DNA of 64,000 nucleotides from Flaccisagitta enflata. Lineage: Eukaryota > Chaetognatha > Sagittoidea > Aphragmophora. Made by a program: the position numbers and the translations under genes. Shown one piece after another: positions 30,161 to 42,900 of this stretch. Position 1 is the stretch's first letter. Each line of letters opens with the position of its first letter. Below the pieces are notes generated by a model. The model did no database searches. It had not been told where the DNA came from and was given only the letters and a program-made list of their open reading frames with translations. The stretch spans positions 36,890,001 through 36,954,000 of the forward strand of contig OZ231126.1 of NCBI GenBank assembly GCA_965153355.1. Direction: 5' to 3'.

Positions 30161-33158
30161 ACAGAGTTACCTCACTAACTTTAACTTCCTTACTATCAAT
30201 TGCAATTGCCTCCAGCATAAATTCAGATTGAACAATTATTAAGAAATTGAACAATTCAAGTAGAATACACTACTTACTGTCAAAGAAATACAACGAAGCA
30301 TTATAACGCGTTGGAAATTATATTTATTTCTATGCTTACATTACCAATTAAACATGAACTGAATAAAAATTGATACTGAGTTGGTAGCTCTTGTGTTGGT
30401 TACGCATATTCAAAGAAATATTTTTTTCTGCAAATATATCATGGCATATCCACACCCCGTCATTATACCGCCAACGGCCAACGTCGTAGGTCATCAACAA
30501 AGATAACTTTTATTACAATTAAGTTTCAAGTATTTCAAGTTAGCGTTTGAATATTATAACAGGAAAGACAGAGTGGAGAGGATATGAATTCTCAAAATCA
30601 CGAAAAGATCTATGTAAAAAAGAGTCTAAAAAAAGACTAGCAACTCATACATTAAGGCTCTATGACGTAAGTAGTTAACGTTGAAAGACTAGGTTCAAGC
30701 CCATCTACTGATGAAGACGTTTTATTTTTTGTTTTTGTTTTTTAGTTTTATTCACAACGACGTAGTCTCATCATGAAAGCCAATGGTAAACTAAAAAAAT
30801 ATCTACAAGTTTCTTTTTCGCATGAGAAAAAAACATGCAGATCGTTGTACAAGTTTTCGTTTTTGTTTTATACAATCCGTAACAGTTGTGATGGCTCATC
30901 TAAGGCTAACATAACATCGATAGTCAAATGAATAAAAAAATACTAATTTGAGCTAAACGAATTACATAAAAAAAGGATTTAGCTATGAATCTTTGTATGA
31001 AATTTTTTTCCTCTTGAAAATGACAAAACAAACGAACGAGTCCACTTGAATTAAATCCATAATTTGAGTTAAAGATGATGGAAAATCGAGGGGTTTTTTT
31101 AGGTGATGCTAGTTTCAGACCAAAAAGCACCAAGTAATTGTATCCTTGCCTTCCCAGCTTCTCTACACTTGAAATTGTTTATTTTTACCTTTAGCACGTA
31201 GTAACAGAAATTTCAATTGATCACAAAACTAGTATACAAAATTAGTATAATTGATGAATCGTCATGAAAGACGCATCTTAGGAGCATGCACTTAGAGACA
31301 AATCATGGCACTAATCCTCAAAAACACAAAGAAATAATTGACAGAGAACAAATTCAGAAATATCATCCGACAACTTTTGAAACAATCGGAATCTGTACAA
31401 AAAAAATACAAGTTAACAGAATTAGATCGTAGCAACAAGCAACAACAATAAATAACTTGAAAATTCTTCATTTCTTTTATAGAAATAGCATTTTGCAACT
31501 CCCACGCAAATCATGGTGGTTAATAATTTGCTTTTCTTATGATTCTTTTTTGTTCTTCTTCTGGCCCCACACAGGAGAATTTCTGATTTTCAATGGCGAC
31601 TGAAATATACAACCAGAAGCACCATCGAGGATATCGTATTGTTTGCATGATCAAAAAACGAATCAAAATGAAACTTTTTTATCGTAGTAATAATTTGTAT
31701 CGCGGTACATCGAGTTAGATAGTGAATTTAAGTCCGAATCGACATCCTCAAAGGTTAAAATCTACCGCAGACGTCAAAAGCCTCATAGAGTGAATTACGT
31801 TCCACGTAATTCAACATTGTACAAGTGGGGACAGTAAGCCCACGAAAAGTGAATCTAAAATTTGAAAAAAAGATCTTAGAGCGATAGGAAAAGAATGTCA
31901 TATAAACCTGATGATTGATCAATGCGTAATAGGAAGAGAATTCAATAAGGTGACTTTGTGTTAGGAAATTGATTGTCAAATTTTGAATTATTTTCTTATA
32001 GTATAATTGTAAATATATGGTAGTAGATCTATTTTCAATTTAGATAGGAATCATATTCGAATTTCGATTGAATAATATGGCCGTAACAACGGCATGATTA
32101 AATTTCATGATATTTTCGTGTTTAATTGCATCTTGATTGGAAACAGTGATAATAGTTTATTTGTAGAAAAAAAAATTATGTACACAGTGCCGAGCTACGC
32201 TTAAAGTCTTTGCGAGCATCAGTGCTTCTTTCTTCAACTGAAATATTAAATTTGCTCTATGATATGTTGAAATACTATTTCAAAACTCAAAAATACAATT
32301 TTGTGTTTAGTTGTCAAATAGAAATTGATAGAATTGTTAGAAAAGGAATATTCTTTTTGTCTCACTTAGCCTTTGTTATCATTTCATCCAAAGATTGTCG
32401 CTCGAAAAAAAAAAAATGAGATGGAGACAATGTCATCGGATCAAACATGACACGACATGACATATACATGTCGGGCCCCTAAAAATCAACTATCATACAG
32501 GGTCAAAATGGAGGAATGAAAAAAGGTTCTCAATCGGTGATTGTATAAAATCTAACTATGTTTGGAAATATAGAATAAGTATCAAAATAAGCACAGGAGG
32601 TTAAACCGATGACACCAAATTACTGACAGTTTTTCGTTCAAGCTCTCAGAGCCGAATCAAATTGACGCATTCGAAAAAAAAACGTTGCAAACGGCTGGCG
32701 ACACGTTTGTCCCATATTTTTCTTTTTCCGCACCCAACCTAGGCTTACAAGGATCGGGCTGCTTTTTTTTCGATAATAAAACAAAAATCTTTTCGGCATC
32801 ATTGAAAATCTACATATTTCGAAGATTATACTTGAGTTGATCGATTCAGCTCGCGAAGGAAAGTTCTTTTTCTTTCAATTACGTCATGAAGATTGAATTT
32901 TGTGTTGTACGGATGTTCGTAGAGAAGCATGCGCATGCGCGCGTGGGGTCGGGGCCTCGGATCACAATTGTAATTACGCATACTCGGGTGTCAAGGGAAT
33001 GTACAAAAAAACGTTGTTTTTTTTCATTGTTAGATTCGTTTTTGTTCTTCCGATAAGTTTAGAGAGAAGAACCACGAGCAAAACTGAGTGGAATTTGCAT
33101 TATTCCGTTGCCAGGCATTTTCAATTATTTTTCATGTACATTTATCTTCCGTGTCTGT
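30161..33158. other. AT-rich region downstream of gene B
   Basis: About 3 kb with no convincing exon, RNA gene or mobile element. The part nearest 33158 should be the 3' UTR of gene B on the minus strand. Small AT-rich frames (60-75 codons) look random. Confidence 0.45.
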
Positions 33159-33261
33159 TCAAGCGTCTTCGTGCAGATCTTCAGAGATGCTCTCCTCGGT
33201 CTCGTCTCCCGCTTCAATTCCTTCGTCACTCCCTTCCTCAAGATGATTCCGTAGCAGGTAG
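33159..33261 (-). CDS. Gene B, last coding exon
   Basis: In sense orientation the acceptor CTCTCGTTGCAG precedes CTACCTGCTACGG. The frame gives YLLRNHLEEGSDEGIEAGD and an acidic tail ending SEDLHEDA, then TGA at 33159. One base completes the codon split with the upstream exon (phase 2 upstream, one base here). A (GTT)n tract on the plus strand (33330-33421) lies in the intron before it. Confidence 0.65.
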
Positions 33262-33327
33262 CTGCAACGAGAGAAAAAATAGGGACAATAAAAGCTATAA
33301 GGGGTGATGGTGGAAATACTGCTGTTT

Positions 33328-33328
33328 C

Positions 33329-33422
<94 letters not shown>
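33328..33422. repeat. (GTT)n microsatellite in gene B intron
   Basis: Pure GTT tract; reads as AAC in the gene's sense. Confidence 0.9.
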
Positions 33423-33425
<3 letters not shown>

Positions 33426-33534
33426 ATTGTTGTTGTCATTGTCATTTTGATTGTCTTTATTGTTGTCGGCGTCGTTTTCGGCGTCGTTGTCGGCGTAATC
33501 ATCGTCATCGTCGTCATTGTGTTGCAACACTTAC

Positions 33535-33727
33535 CCGTAGTGCCCATGGTTATTCCTGCCAATGACGCCATTGGGGACGCCTTCTTCTCCTCCGCTTGAG
33601 GACGCCGCAGTGGCGAGCGCGTGTCCACCGGCGTTGAGAGACGCCGGAAGACCGGCGCCGTAATCCAGCGGGGCCGCCGAAGATTGCGATCGAGTCCGGT
33701 TACGCCGAACGGAACCCAAACGTTGAC
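33535..33727 (-). CDS. Gene B, penultimate coding exon
   Basis: Acceptor CTCCTTTTAG|GTC and strong donor ACGG|GTAAGT bound 193 nt. It encodes a basic, then Gly/Ala/Ser-rich segment: QRLGSVRRNRTRSQSSAAPL, later GGHALATAASSSGGEEG and GRNNHGHYG. Phases match on both sides. It looks like an intrinsically disordered tail; RTRSQS could be a kinase target. Confidence 0.65.
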
Positions 33728-33788
33728 CTAAAAGGAGCAGTCAATTTTAAAAAGCTTGACATTTACAAAAAGAAAAAAAAAAACCAAC

Positions 33789-33925
33789 AAGACCGGATAC
33801 ACGACCAATAAGTAATCGCTGGCGGGTGGGCAGGGGCAGCAACGCGAGTGGGCAGTATGAGGGTGGGCGGGGGCTATTTTGTGGCCGGGCAGGAGCCGTG
33901 ATGCTTAGAAATTAGTATTTCAGCC
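33789..33925 (+). mobile_element. Partial Helentron-like element in gene B intron
   Basis: Begins ACAAGACCGGATACACGACC about 60 bp upstream, in genomic order, of the E-c acceptor and continues with GGGTGGGCAGGGGCAG. Matches 12992-13125. The 3' hairpin is missing, and the sequence runs into the CA microsatellite. Confidence 0.5.
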
Positions 33926-33956
33926 GATTTCGCATCATCCATGCACACAAAGACCT

Positions 33957-34241
<285 letters not shown>

Positions 34242-34287
34242 CTAAAAAACATGGATAAATCATTTATGATAAATAAATTGCTCGGTG

Positions 34288-34289
34288 GC

Positions 34290-34382
<93 letters not shown>

Positions 34383-34408
34383 GAATAAATGGCTCGGTTG
34401 TTGTTGTT

Positions 34409-34478
<70 letters not shown>

Positions 34479-34548
34479 CTGTAACAGTTTTTTCTTTTGT
34501 TATCATTATTATCATTGTTGTTGTTGTTGTTGTTGTTGTTGTCTTTGC

Positions 34549-34635
<87 letters not shown>

Positions 34636-34726
34636 CTTTGCTGTTGTTGTTGTTTTTGTTTTTTAACTACCATTTCTGTTTTCGTTATTACTGTTGCTGT
34701 TATTGTTGTTGTTGTTGTTTTTGTTT

Positions 34727-34768
<42 letters not shown>

Positions 34769-34800
34769 TCTTGTTGCTGTCATTGTCTTTGCTGTTGTCA
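34288..34800. repeat. (GTT)n / (GTC)n microsatellite complex
   Basis: Several GTT tracts, a GTC tract (34408-34448) and TTTTGTT interruptions in the intron of gene B. All long frames here are artefacts. Confidence 0.95.
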
Positions 34801-34856
34801 TTGTTTGTTTTTTTGTCGCATCACACATGAGCATCAGAGTATGCCTCCGAAGTTAC

Positions 34857-35121
34857 CTGGTGGGTAGATGTTGGTAGCATCGCCGTTAACGATTTTAGTC
34901 GGTCCGTTGGTGACCAGCGAGTTGGTCGGTCCGTTGTGCATCGGGCTCTTGGAATCGTCGTGATGCGATTCTGGCGGGGCTCCGACGAACGGATTGAGCG
35001 TTTGCGTGGGGCTTCCGCCCGAAGACCCGCTGCTGCAATACTCTTCCTGAAATTTCTCCAGTTGATGCTGTAACAGTCCCACCGTTTCAGCGAGAGTGGC
35101 CAGATCCACTGGGGGAACATC
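34857..35121 (-). CDS. Gene B, exon with predicted coiled coil
   Basis: In sense orientation the acceptor TTGATTTTGTAG precedes 265 nt that end at CCACCAG|GTAACT. It starts in phase 0 as DVPPVDLAT, then a leucine-spaced helix (LAETVGLLQHQLEKFQEEY) likely to form a coiled coil, then a Ser/Gly/Pro/Asn-rich tail. One base is carried on, matching the next exon. Downstream exons complete 221 C-terminal residues of an unrecognised protein. The N-terminal exons are not in the sequence between here and the satellite array. Confidence 0.65.
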
Positions 35122-35259
35122 CTACAAAATCAAGGAAAACAATTGGATGATGATTGATGAATATTTTGTGTTTTGGCCAACCATAATTTTGTAGTTTTAT
35201 CGATGTATTTCAATTTATCTTAAATTAAGCGAGGGAAAGTTCTACATAAAACGCTTTTT
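35122..35259. other. Gene B intron, proximal part
   Basis: AT-rich; contains the polypyrimidine tract and acceptor for the exon ending at 35121. Nothing else is recognised. Confidence 0.4.
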
Positions 35260-35639
35260 TTAGTCACGTGCACGCGACTCTACAACCCGCTTTGTAGGTA
35301 CGTCGGTCCAACGGTCCGTCGGTCAAACTTTATTTTTTTATTACTGAAAGTCATTTTAGTCATTTTAAGTTATTTTAGGTCGTTTTTAGTCATTTTTTTG
35401 TAATCTTAAGTCATTTTAAGTCATTCTAAGTCATTCTTAGTCATGCTATTTCATTATAAGTTGTTTAAAGTCATCTTAAGTTATATTAAGTCACTTATGT
35501 CAATTTGGTCAATCTATTCATTTAAGATCGCTTTATGTCTTTTTAAGTCATTTTCAGTTATTTTAAGTCATTTAAAGTCAATTTCAGCCATCCTAAGTTA
35601 TTCATGTCCCGCACGCGACTTATAGGTGTTGGCCTTGTT
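35260..35639 (-). mobile_element. Helentron-like element with GTCATTTTAA minisatellite
   Basis: The left hairpin AGTCACGTGCACGCGACT (one mismatch from the 18-bp palindrome) is followed by CTACAACCCGC, a short GTCC/GTCG tract, a GTCATTTTAAG array (35348-35600), and the right end CCGCACGCGACTTATAGG-TGTTGGCCTTGTT. Ends and order are the same as in 53543-55133. Confidence 0.65.
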
Positions 35640-36048
35640 ATCTTAGCAAACAGTGGTCATTCACTCCAAAAGGTTGAAAAGTAATGATGTCTAGGATTCA
35701 TTTCAGTGATTGAGTCGAATACGACAAAGCTTTCCTGGTCTTTGAAGATGTTTGATATTTTCTAAGTACTACTTGGTTTTAACTCAGTTTTCAAAAATAT
35801 TAGAACTATACTGCTATGAAGCATTGGCCACACAAAATGTGAAAAGGAATTTAATAACATTTCTACTAAGTCGAAGAAGGAAATGTTATGTAAAATCGGC
35901 GTTATTCAAGCGTATTTCGCTGCTCATTTGATGTTTTATACCTCGCGATCAAATAACGAAAACGAAGGCCTGGCGAACAAAGATTTTAGGGTTCAGTCAC
36001 AGACTTGCATAAATGCAGACAATCAATTAATTAGTCCCTGAACTGTTG

Positions 36049-36095
<47 letters not shown>

Positions 36096-36112
36096 TAATC
36101 AATCAATCGATA

Positions 36113-36157
<45 letters not shown>

Positions 36158-36353
36158 CAATTATTAGATCTTACTACACGTATCTTTCAGTAAATAAATA
36201 GATAAATAATTAGATAAATAAATCAATGAATAAAAAGATAAATCAATAAAGAATACATCAATCAATAAATCAAACAATCATTACAGCTTTTATTTTTACT
36301 CTAAGAAAAAAAAGATCAAATTCCTCTGGGGTCGGCGCTGGTAGCATCCGCTG
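35640..36353. other. Flank of the satellite array with (AATC)n tract
   Basis: Unique-looking AT-rich sequence with an AATC microsatellite at about 36048-36158 and looser ATAAATA repeats to 36280. No exon of gene B was found here. Confidence 0.5.
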
Positions 36354-36983
36354 AAGGCGGGAGACAACACCCCTTGCGACCTCTTCTCGTCACAGGGTAG
36401 GAACTACTAAACAAAAGGTGTTATTGTGAACTCAGAGGTATAGTAGGGTGGTTAGGTTTTAGTAGGCCCCTAAGATGAAATGCTTAGGGATAGATCAAAA
36501 TGATTTTTGGACTGAGATGGATGGATAAGGGTGTAAAGACCTCAAATTTGGGTAGGATGAATTAAAAAAGCAAATTAGTCAAAAATAGGTGGAGTTTGCT
36601 TGTGGACAATATTGTGAGAAAACAAATTCATGGATTTTGATTTTTTTAGCCTAAATCCCTTCAGAGACATCCAATGAGCACTACCCAAGTACAGGACACC
36701 CCAGGAAAATTCATTTTTTCAACATATTGAAGTTAGATTTTTGGTTGTTGAGCCCTAAAAACGGTCATAAACGAGGATGTGGTGGTAGGTGTGGGTGGTA
36801 AACTGGTTCCTTTGGAGGCATTTCAGCCCCTAATTTTTTTCTTATCAAAGTACAATAGTCAAGGAGGGTATATACCAAAAATCAGCCAGGTGCTTGCATT
36901 TTTACAGTCGTGATGCGACTTTGAAAATCCTAAAAAATCCCTTTATATTTTAGACTCGGGTTATTGTCTCCCCCCTTATAAGA
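36354..36983. mobile_element. TIR-bounded core within the satellite unit (first copy)
   Basis: Each unit contains TAATAAGGCGGGAGACAA near one point and, about 610 bp on, TTGTCTCCCCCCTTATAAG, its inverted counterpart (about 20 of 23 positions match over the longer CTC-to-ACA span). The first array copy starts at this terminal repeat. This suggests that a MITE-like transposon was captured in, or founded, the satellite. The remaining roughly 340 bp per unit (36984-37325 in the first) is linker. Confidence 0.55.
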
Positions 36984-39900
36984 GTATCTTGCTAGTATCA
37001 GATTTGTAATTTTCAGCTTGTTTGTTAATTTTTTTGTTAGACTAGCATATAAACATGTAAACAAAATGAAAATACCCTAAAATCCTCCAAAAATACCTGA
37101 AATTTGAGAAAAATTCACTATAAAAACTCTCATTTTTGCTTAAAATGGACTATCGCCAAATAAGGTCAAAATGAGTGTTTTTCAAGCTATTTCTGACTTG
37201 TGTAGGCTATGATATACCTACTAAATGGCCCTGATTTGGTTTTTCACTATTCCAAAGTCTCATTTTTTCAGTTTTTTATTGTTCCAGAATAGTTTTTGAA
37301 AAAATGTGAGGTGCCCCCCTCTAATAAGGCGGGAGACAACACCCCTTGCGACCTCTTCTCGTCACAGGGTAGGAACTACTAAACAAAAGATGTTATTGTG
37401 AACTCAGAGGTATAGTAGGGTGGTTAGGTTTTAGTAGGCCCCTAAGATGAAATGCTTAGGGATAGATCAAAATGATTTTTGGACTGAGATGGATGGATAA
37501 GGGTGTAAAGACCTCAAATTTGGGTAGGATGAATTAAAAAAGCAAATTAGTCAAAAATAGGTGGAGTTTGCTTGTGGACAATATTGTGAGAAAACAAATT
37601 CATGGATTTTGATTTTTTAGCCTAAATCCCTTCAGAGACATCCAATGAGCACTACCCAAGTACAGGACACCCCAGGAAAATTCATTTTTTCAACATATTG
37701 AAGTTAGATTTTTGGTTGTTGAGCCCTAAACGGTCATAAACGAGGATGTGGTGGTAGGTGTGGGTGGTAAACTGGTTCCTTTGGAGGCATTTCAGCCCCT
37801 AATCTTTTTTTCTTATCAAAGTACAATAGTCAAGGAGGGTATATACCAAAAATCAGCCAGGTGCTTGCATTTTTACAGTCGTGATGCGACTTTGAAAATC
37901 CTAAAAAATCCCTTTATATTTTAGACTCGGGTTATTGTCTCCCCCCTTATAAGAGTATCTTGCTAGTATCAGATTTGTAATTTTCAGCTTGTTTGTTAAT
38001 TTTTTTTGTTAGACTAGCATATAAACATGTAAACAAAATGAAAATACCCTAAAATCCTCCAAAAATACCTGAAATTTGAGAAAAATTCACTATAAAAACT
38101 CTCATTTTTGCTTAAAATGGACTATCGCCAAATAAGGTCAAAATGAGTGTTTTTCAAGCTATTTCTGACTTGTGTAGGCTATGATATACCTACTAAATGG
38201 CCCTGATTTGGTTTTTCACTATTCCAAAGTCTCATTTTTTCAGTTTTTTATTGTTCCAGAATAGTTTTTGAAAAAATGTGAGGTGCCCCCCTCTAATAAG
38301 GCGGGAGACAACACCCCTTGCGACCTCTTCTCGTCACAGGGTAGGAACTACTAAACAAAAGATGTTATTGTGAACTCAGAGGTATAGTAGGGTGGTTAGG
38401 TTTTAGTAGGCCCCTAAGATGAAATGCTTAGGGATAGATCAAAATGATTTTTGGACTGAGATGGATGGATAAGGGTGTAAAGACCTCAAATTTGGGTAGG
38501 ATGAATTAAAAAAGCAAATTAGTCAAAAATAGGTGGAGTTTGCTTGTGGACAATATTGTGAGAAAACAAATTCATGGATTTTGATTTTTTTAGCCTAAAT
38601 CCCTTCAGAGACATCCAATGAGCACTACCCAAGTACAGGACACCCCAGGAAAATTCATTTTTTCAACATATTGAAGTTAGATTTTTGGTTGTTGAGCCCT
38701 AAAAACGGTCATAAACGAGGATGTGGTGGTAGGTGTGGGTGGTAAACTGGTTCCTTTGGAGGCATTTCAGCCCCTAATTTTTTTCTTATCAAAGTACAAT
38801 AGTCAAGGAGGGTATATACCAAAAATCAGCCAGGTGCTTGCATTTTTACAGTCGTGATGCGACTTTGAAAATCTAAAAAATCCCTTTATATTTTAGACTC
38901 GGGTTATTGTCTCCCCCCCTTATAAGAGTATCTTGCTAGTATCAGATTTGTAATTTTCAGCTTGTTTGTTAATTTTTTTGTTAGACTAGCATATAAACAT
39001 GTAAACAAAATGAAAATACCCTAAAATCCTCCAAAAATACCTGAAATTTGAGAAAAATTCACTATAAAAACTCTCATTTTTGCTTAAAATGGACTATCGC
39101 CAAATAAGGTCAAAATGAGTGTTTTTCAAGCTATTTCTGACTTGTGTAGGCTATGATATACCTACTAAATGGCCCTGATTTGGTTTTCACTATTCCAAAG
39201 TCTCATTTTTTCAGTTTTTTATTGTTCCAGAATAGTTTTTGAAAAAATGTGAGGTGCCCCCTCTAATAAGGCGGGAGACAACACCCCTTATGACCTCTTC
39301 TCGTCACAGGGTAGGAACTACTAAACAAAAGATGTTATTGTGAACTCAGAGGTATAGTAGGGTGGTTAGGTTTTAGTAGGCCCCTAAGATGAAATGCTTA
39401 GGGATAGATCAAAATGATTTTTGGACTGAGATGGATGGATAAGGGTGTAAAGACCTCAAATTTGGGTAGGATGAATTAAAAAAGCAAATTAGTCAAAAAT
39501 AGGTGGAGTTTGCTTGTGGACAATATTGTGAGAAAACAAATTCATGGATTTTGATTTTTTAGCCTAAATCCCTTCAGAGACATCCAATGAGCACTACCCA
39601 AGTACAGGACACCCCAGGAAAATTCATTTTTTCAACATATTGAAGTTAGATTTTTGGTTGTTGAGCCCTAAAAACGGTCATAACGAGGATGTGGTGGTAG
39701 GTGTGGGTGGTAAACTGGTTCCTTTGGAGGCATTTCAGCCCCTAATTTTTTTTCTTATCAAAGTACAATAGTCAAGGAGGGTATATACCAAAAATCAGCC
39801 AGGTGCTTGCATTTTTACAGTCGTGATGCGACTTTGAAAATCCTAAAAATCCCTTTATATTTTAGACTCGGGTTATTGTCTCCCCCTTATAAGAGTATCT

Positions 39901-42900
39901 TGCTAGTATCAGATTTGTAATTTTCAGCTTGTTTGTTAATTTTTTTTGTTAGACTAGCATATAAACATGTAAACAAAATGAAAATACCCTAAAATCCTCC
40001 AAAAATACCTGAAATTTGAGAAAAATTCACTATAAAAACTCTCATTTTTGCTTAAAATGGACTATCGCCAAATAAGGTCAAAATGAGTGTTTTCAAGCTA
40101 TTTCTGACTTGTGTAGGCTATGATATACCTACTAAATGGCCCTGATTTGGTTTTTCACTATTCCAAAGTCTCATTTTTTCAGTTTTTTATTGTTCCAGAA
40201 TAGTTTTTGAAAAAATGTGAGGTGCCCCCCTCTAATAAGGCGGGAGACAACACCCCTTGCGACCTCTTCTCGTCACAGGGTAGGAACTACTAAACAAAAG
40301 ATGTTATTGTGAACTCAGAGGTATAGTAGGGTGGTTAGGTTTTAGTAGGCCCCTAAGATGAAATGCTTAGGGATAGATCAAAATGATTTTTGGACTGAGA
40401 TGGATGGATAAGGGTGTAAAGACCTCAAATTTGGGTAGGATGAATTAAAAAAGCAAATTAGTCAAAAATAGGTGGAGTTTGCTTGTGGACAATATTGTGA
40501 GAAAACAAATTCATGGATTTTGATTTTTTAGCCTAAATCCCTTCAGAGACATCCAATGAGCACTACCCAAGTACAGGACACCCCAGGAAAATTCATTTTT
40601 TCAACATATTGAAGTTAGATTTTGGTTGTTGAGCCCTAAAAACGGTCATAAACGAGGATGTGGTGGTAGGTGTGGGTGGTAAACTGGTTCCTTTGGAGGC
40701 ATTTCAGCCCCTAATTTTTTTTTCTTATCAAAGTACAATAGTCAAGGAGGGTATATACCAAAAATCAGCCAGGTGCTTGCATTTTTACAGTCGTGATGCG
40801 ACTTTGAAAATCCTAAAAAATCCCTTTATATTTTAGACTCGGGTTATTGTCTCCCCCCTTATAAGAGTATCTTGCTAGTATCAGATTTGTAATTTTCAGC
40901 TTGTTTGTTAATTTTTTTTGTTAGACTAGCATATAAACATGTAAACAAAATGAAAATACCCTAAAATCCTCCAAAAATACCTGAAATTTGAGAAAAATTC
41001 ACTATAAAAACTCTCATTTTTGCTTAAAATGGACTATCGCCAAATAAGGTCAAAATGAGTGTTTTTCAAGCTATTTCTGACTTGTGTAGGCTATGATATA
41101 CCTACTAAATGGCCCTGATTTGGTTTTTCACTATTCCAAAGTCTCATTTTTTCAGTTTTTTATTGTTCCAGAATAGTTTTTGAAAAAATGTGAGGTGCCC
41201 CCCTCTAATAAGGCGGGAGACAACACCCCTTGCGACCTCTTCTCGTCACAGGGTAGGAACTACTAAACAAAAGATGTTATTGTGAACTCAGAGGTATAGT
41301 AGGGTGGTTAGGTTTTAGTAGGCCCCTAAGATGAAATGCTTAGGGATAGATCAAAATGATTTTTGGACTGAGATGGATGGATAAGGGTGTAAAGACCTCA
41401 AATTTGGGTAGGATGAATTAAAAAAGCAAATTAGTCAAAAATAGGTAGAGTTTGCTTGTGGACAATATTGTGAGAAAACAAATTCATGGATTTTGATTTT
41501 TTTAGCCTAAATCCCTTCAGAGACATCCAATGAGCACTACCCAAGTACAGGACACCCCAGGAAAATTCATTTTTTCAACATATTGAAGTTAGATTTTTGG
41601 TTGTTGAGCCCTAAAAAGGTCATAATCGAGGATGTGGTGGTAGGTGTGGGTGGTAAACTGGTTCCTTTGGAGGCATTTCAGCCCCTAATTTTTTTTTCTT
41701 ATCAAAGTACAATAGTCAAGGAGGGTATATACCAAAAATCAGCCAGGTGCTTGCATTTTTACAGTCGTGATGCGACTTTGAAAATCCTAAAAATCCCTTT
41801 ATATTTTAGACTCGGGTTATTGTCTCCCCCTTATAAGAGTATCTTGCTAGTATCAGATTTGTAATTTTCAGCTTGTTTGTTAATTTTTTTTGTTAGACTA
41901 GCATATAAACATGTAAACAAAATGAAAATACCCTAAAATCCTCCAAAAATACCTGAAATTTGAGAAAAATTCACTATAAAAACTCTCATTTTTGCTTAAA
42001 ATGGACTATCGCCAAATAAGGTCAAAATGAGTGTTTTTCAAGCTATTTCTGACTTGTGTAGGCTATGATATACCTACTAAATGGCCCTGATTTGGTTTTT
42101 CACTATTCCAAAGTCTCATTTTTTCAGTTTTTTATTGTTCCAGAATAGTTTTTGAAAAAATGTGAGGTGCCCCCCTCTAATAAGGCGGGAGACAACACCC
42201 CTTGCGACCTCTTCTCGTCACAGGGTAGGAACTACTAAACAAAAGATGTTATTGTGAACTCAGAGGTATAGTAGGGTGGTTAGGTTTTAGTAGGCCCCTA
42301 AGATGAAATGCTTAGGGATAGATCAAAATGATTTTGGACTGAGATGGATGGATAAGGGTGTAAAGACCTCAAATTTGGGTAGGATGAATTAAAAAAGCAA
42401 ATTAGTCAAAAATAGGTGGAGTTTGCTTGTGGACAATATTGTGAGAAAACAAATTCATGGATTTTGATTTTTTAGCCTAAATCCCTTCAGAGACATCCAA
42501 TGAGCACTACCCAAGTACAGGACACCCCAGGAAAATTCATTTTTTCAACATATTGAAGTTAGATTTTTGGTTGTTGAGCCCTAAAAACGGTCATAATCGA
42601 GGATGTGGTGGTAGGTGTGGGTGGTAAACTGGTTCCTTTGGAGGCATTTCAGCCCCTAATTTTTTTTTCTTATCAAAGTACAATAGTCAAGGAGGGTATA
42701 TACCAAAAATCAGCCAGGTGCTTGCATTTTTACAGTCGTGATGCGACTTTGAAAATCCTAAAAATCCCTTTATATTTTAGACTCGGGTTATTGTCTCCCC
42801 CCTTATAAGAGTATCTTGCTAGTATCAGATTTGTAATTTTCAGCTTGTTTGTTAATTTTTTTTGTTAGACTAGCATATAAACATGTAAACAAAATGAAAA

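Noticed and set aside
30655-30720. Possible tRNA or SINE B box (GGTTCAAGCCC)
   Set aside because: The T stem does not pair and no A box or acceptor stem can be formed at the right distance.
32900-33307. 135-codon plus-strand frame
   Set aside because: It overlaps the last exon of gene B in antisense and has no splice or family support.
34264-34877. Cys-, Val- and Leu-run frames of up to 181 codons
   Set aside because: Trinucleotide microsatellite artefacts inside an intron of gene B.
41583-41864. 93-codon frame MKLDFWLLSPK... recurring in satellite units
   Set aside because: It is intact in only a few units and is broken in the others by one-base changes in A or T runs, with no sign of selection for the frame.
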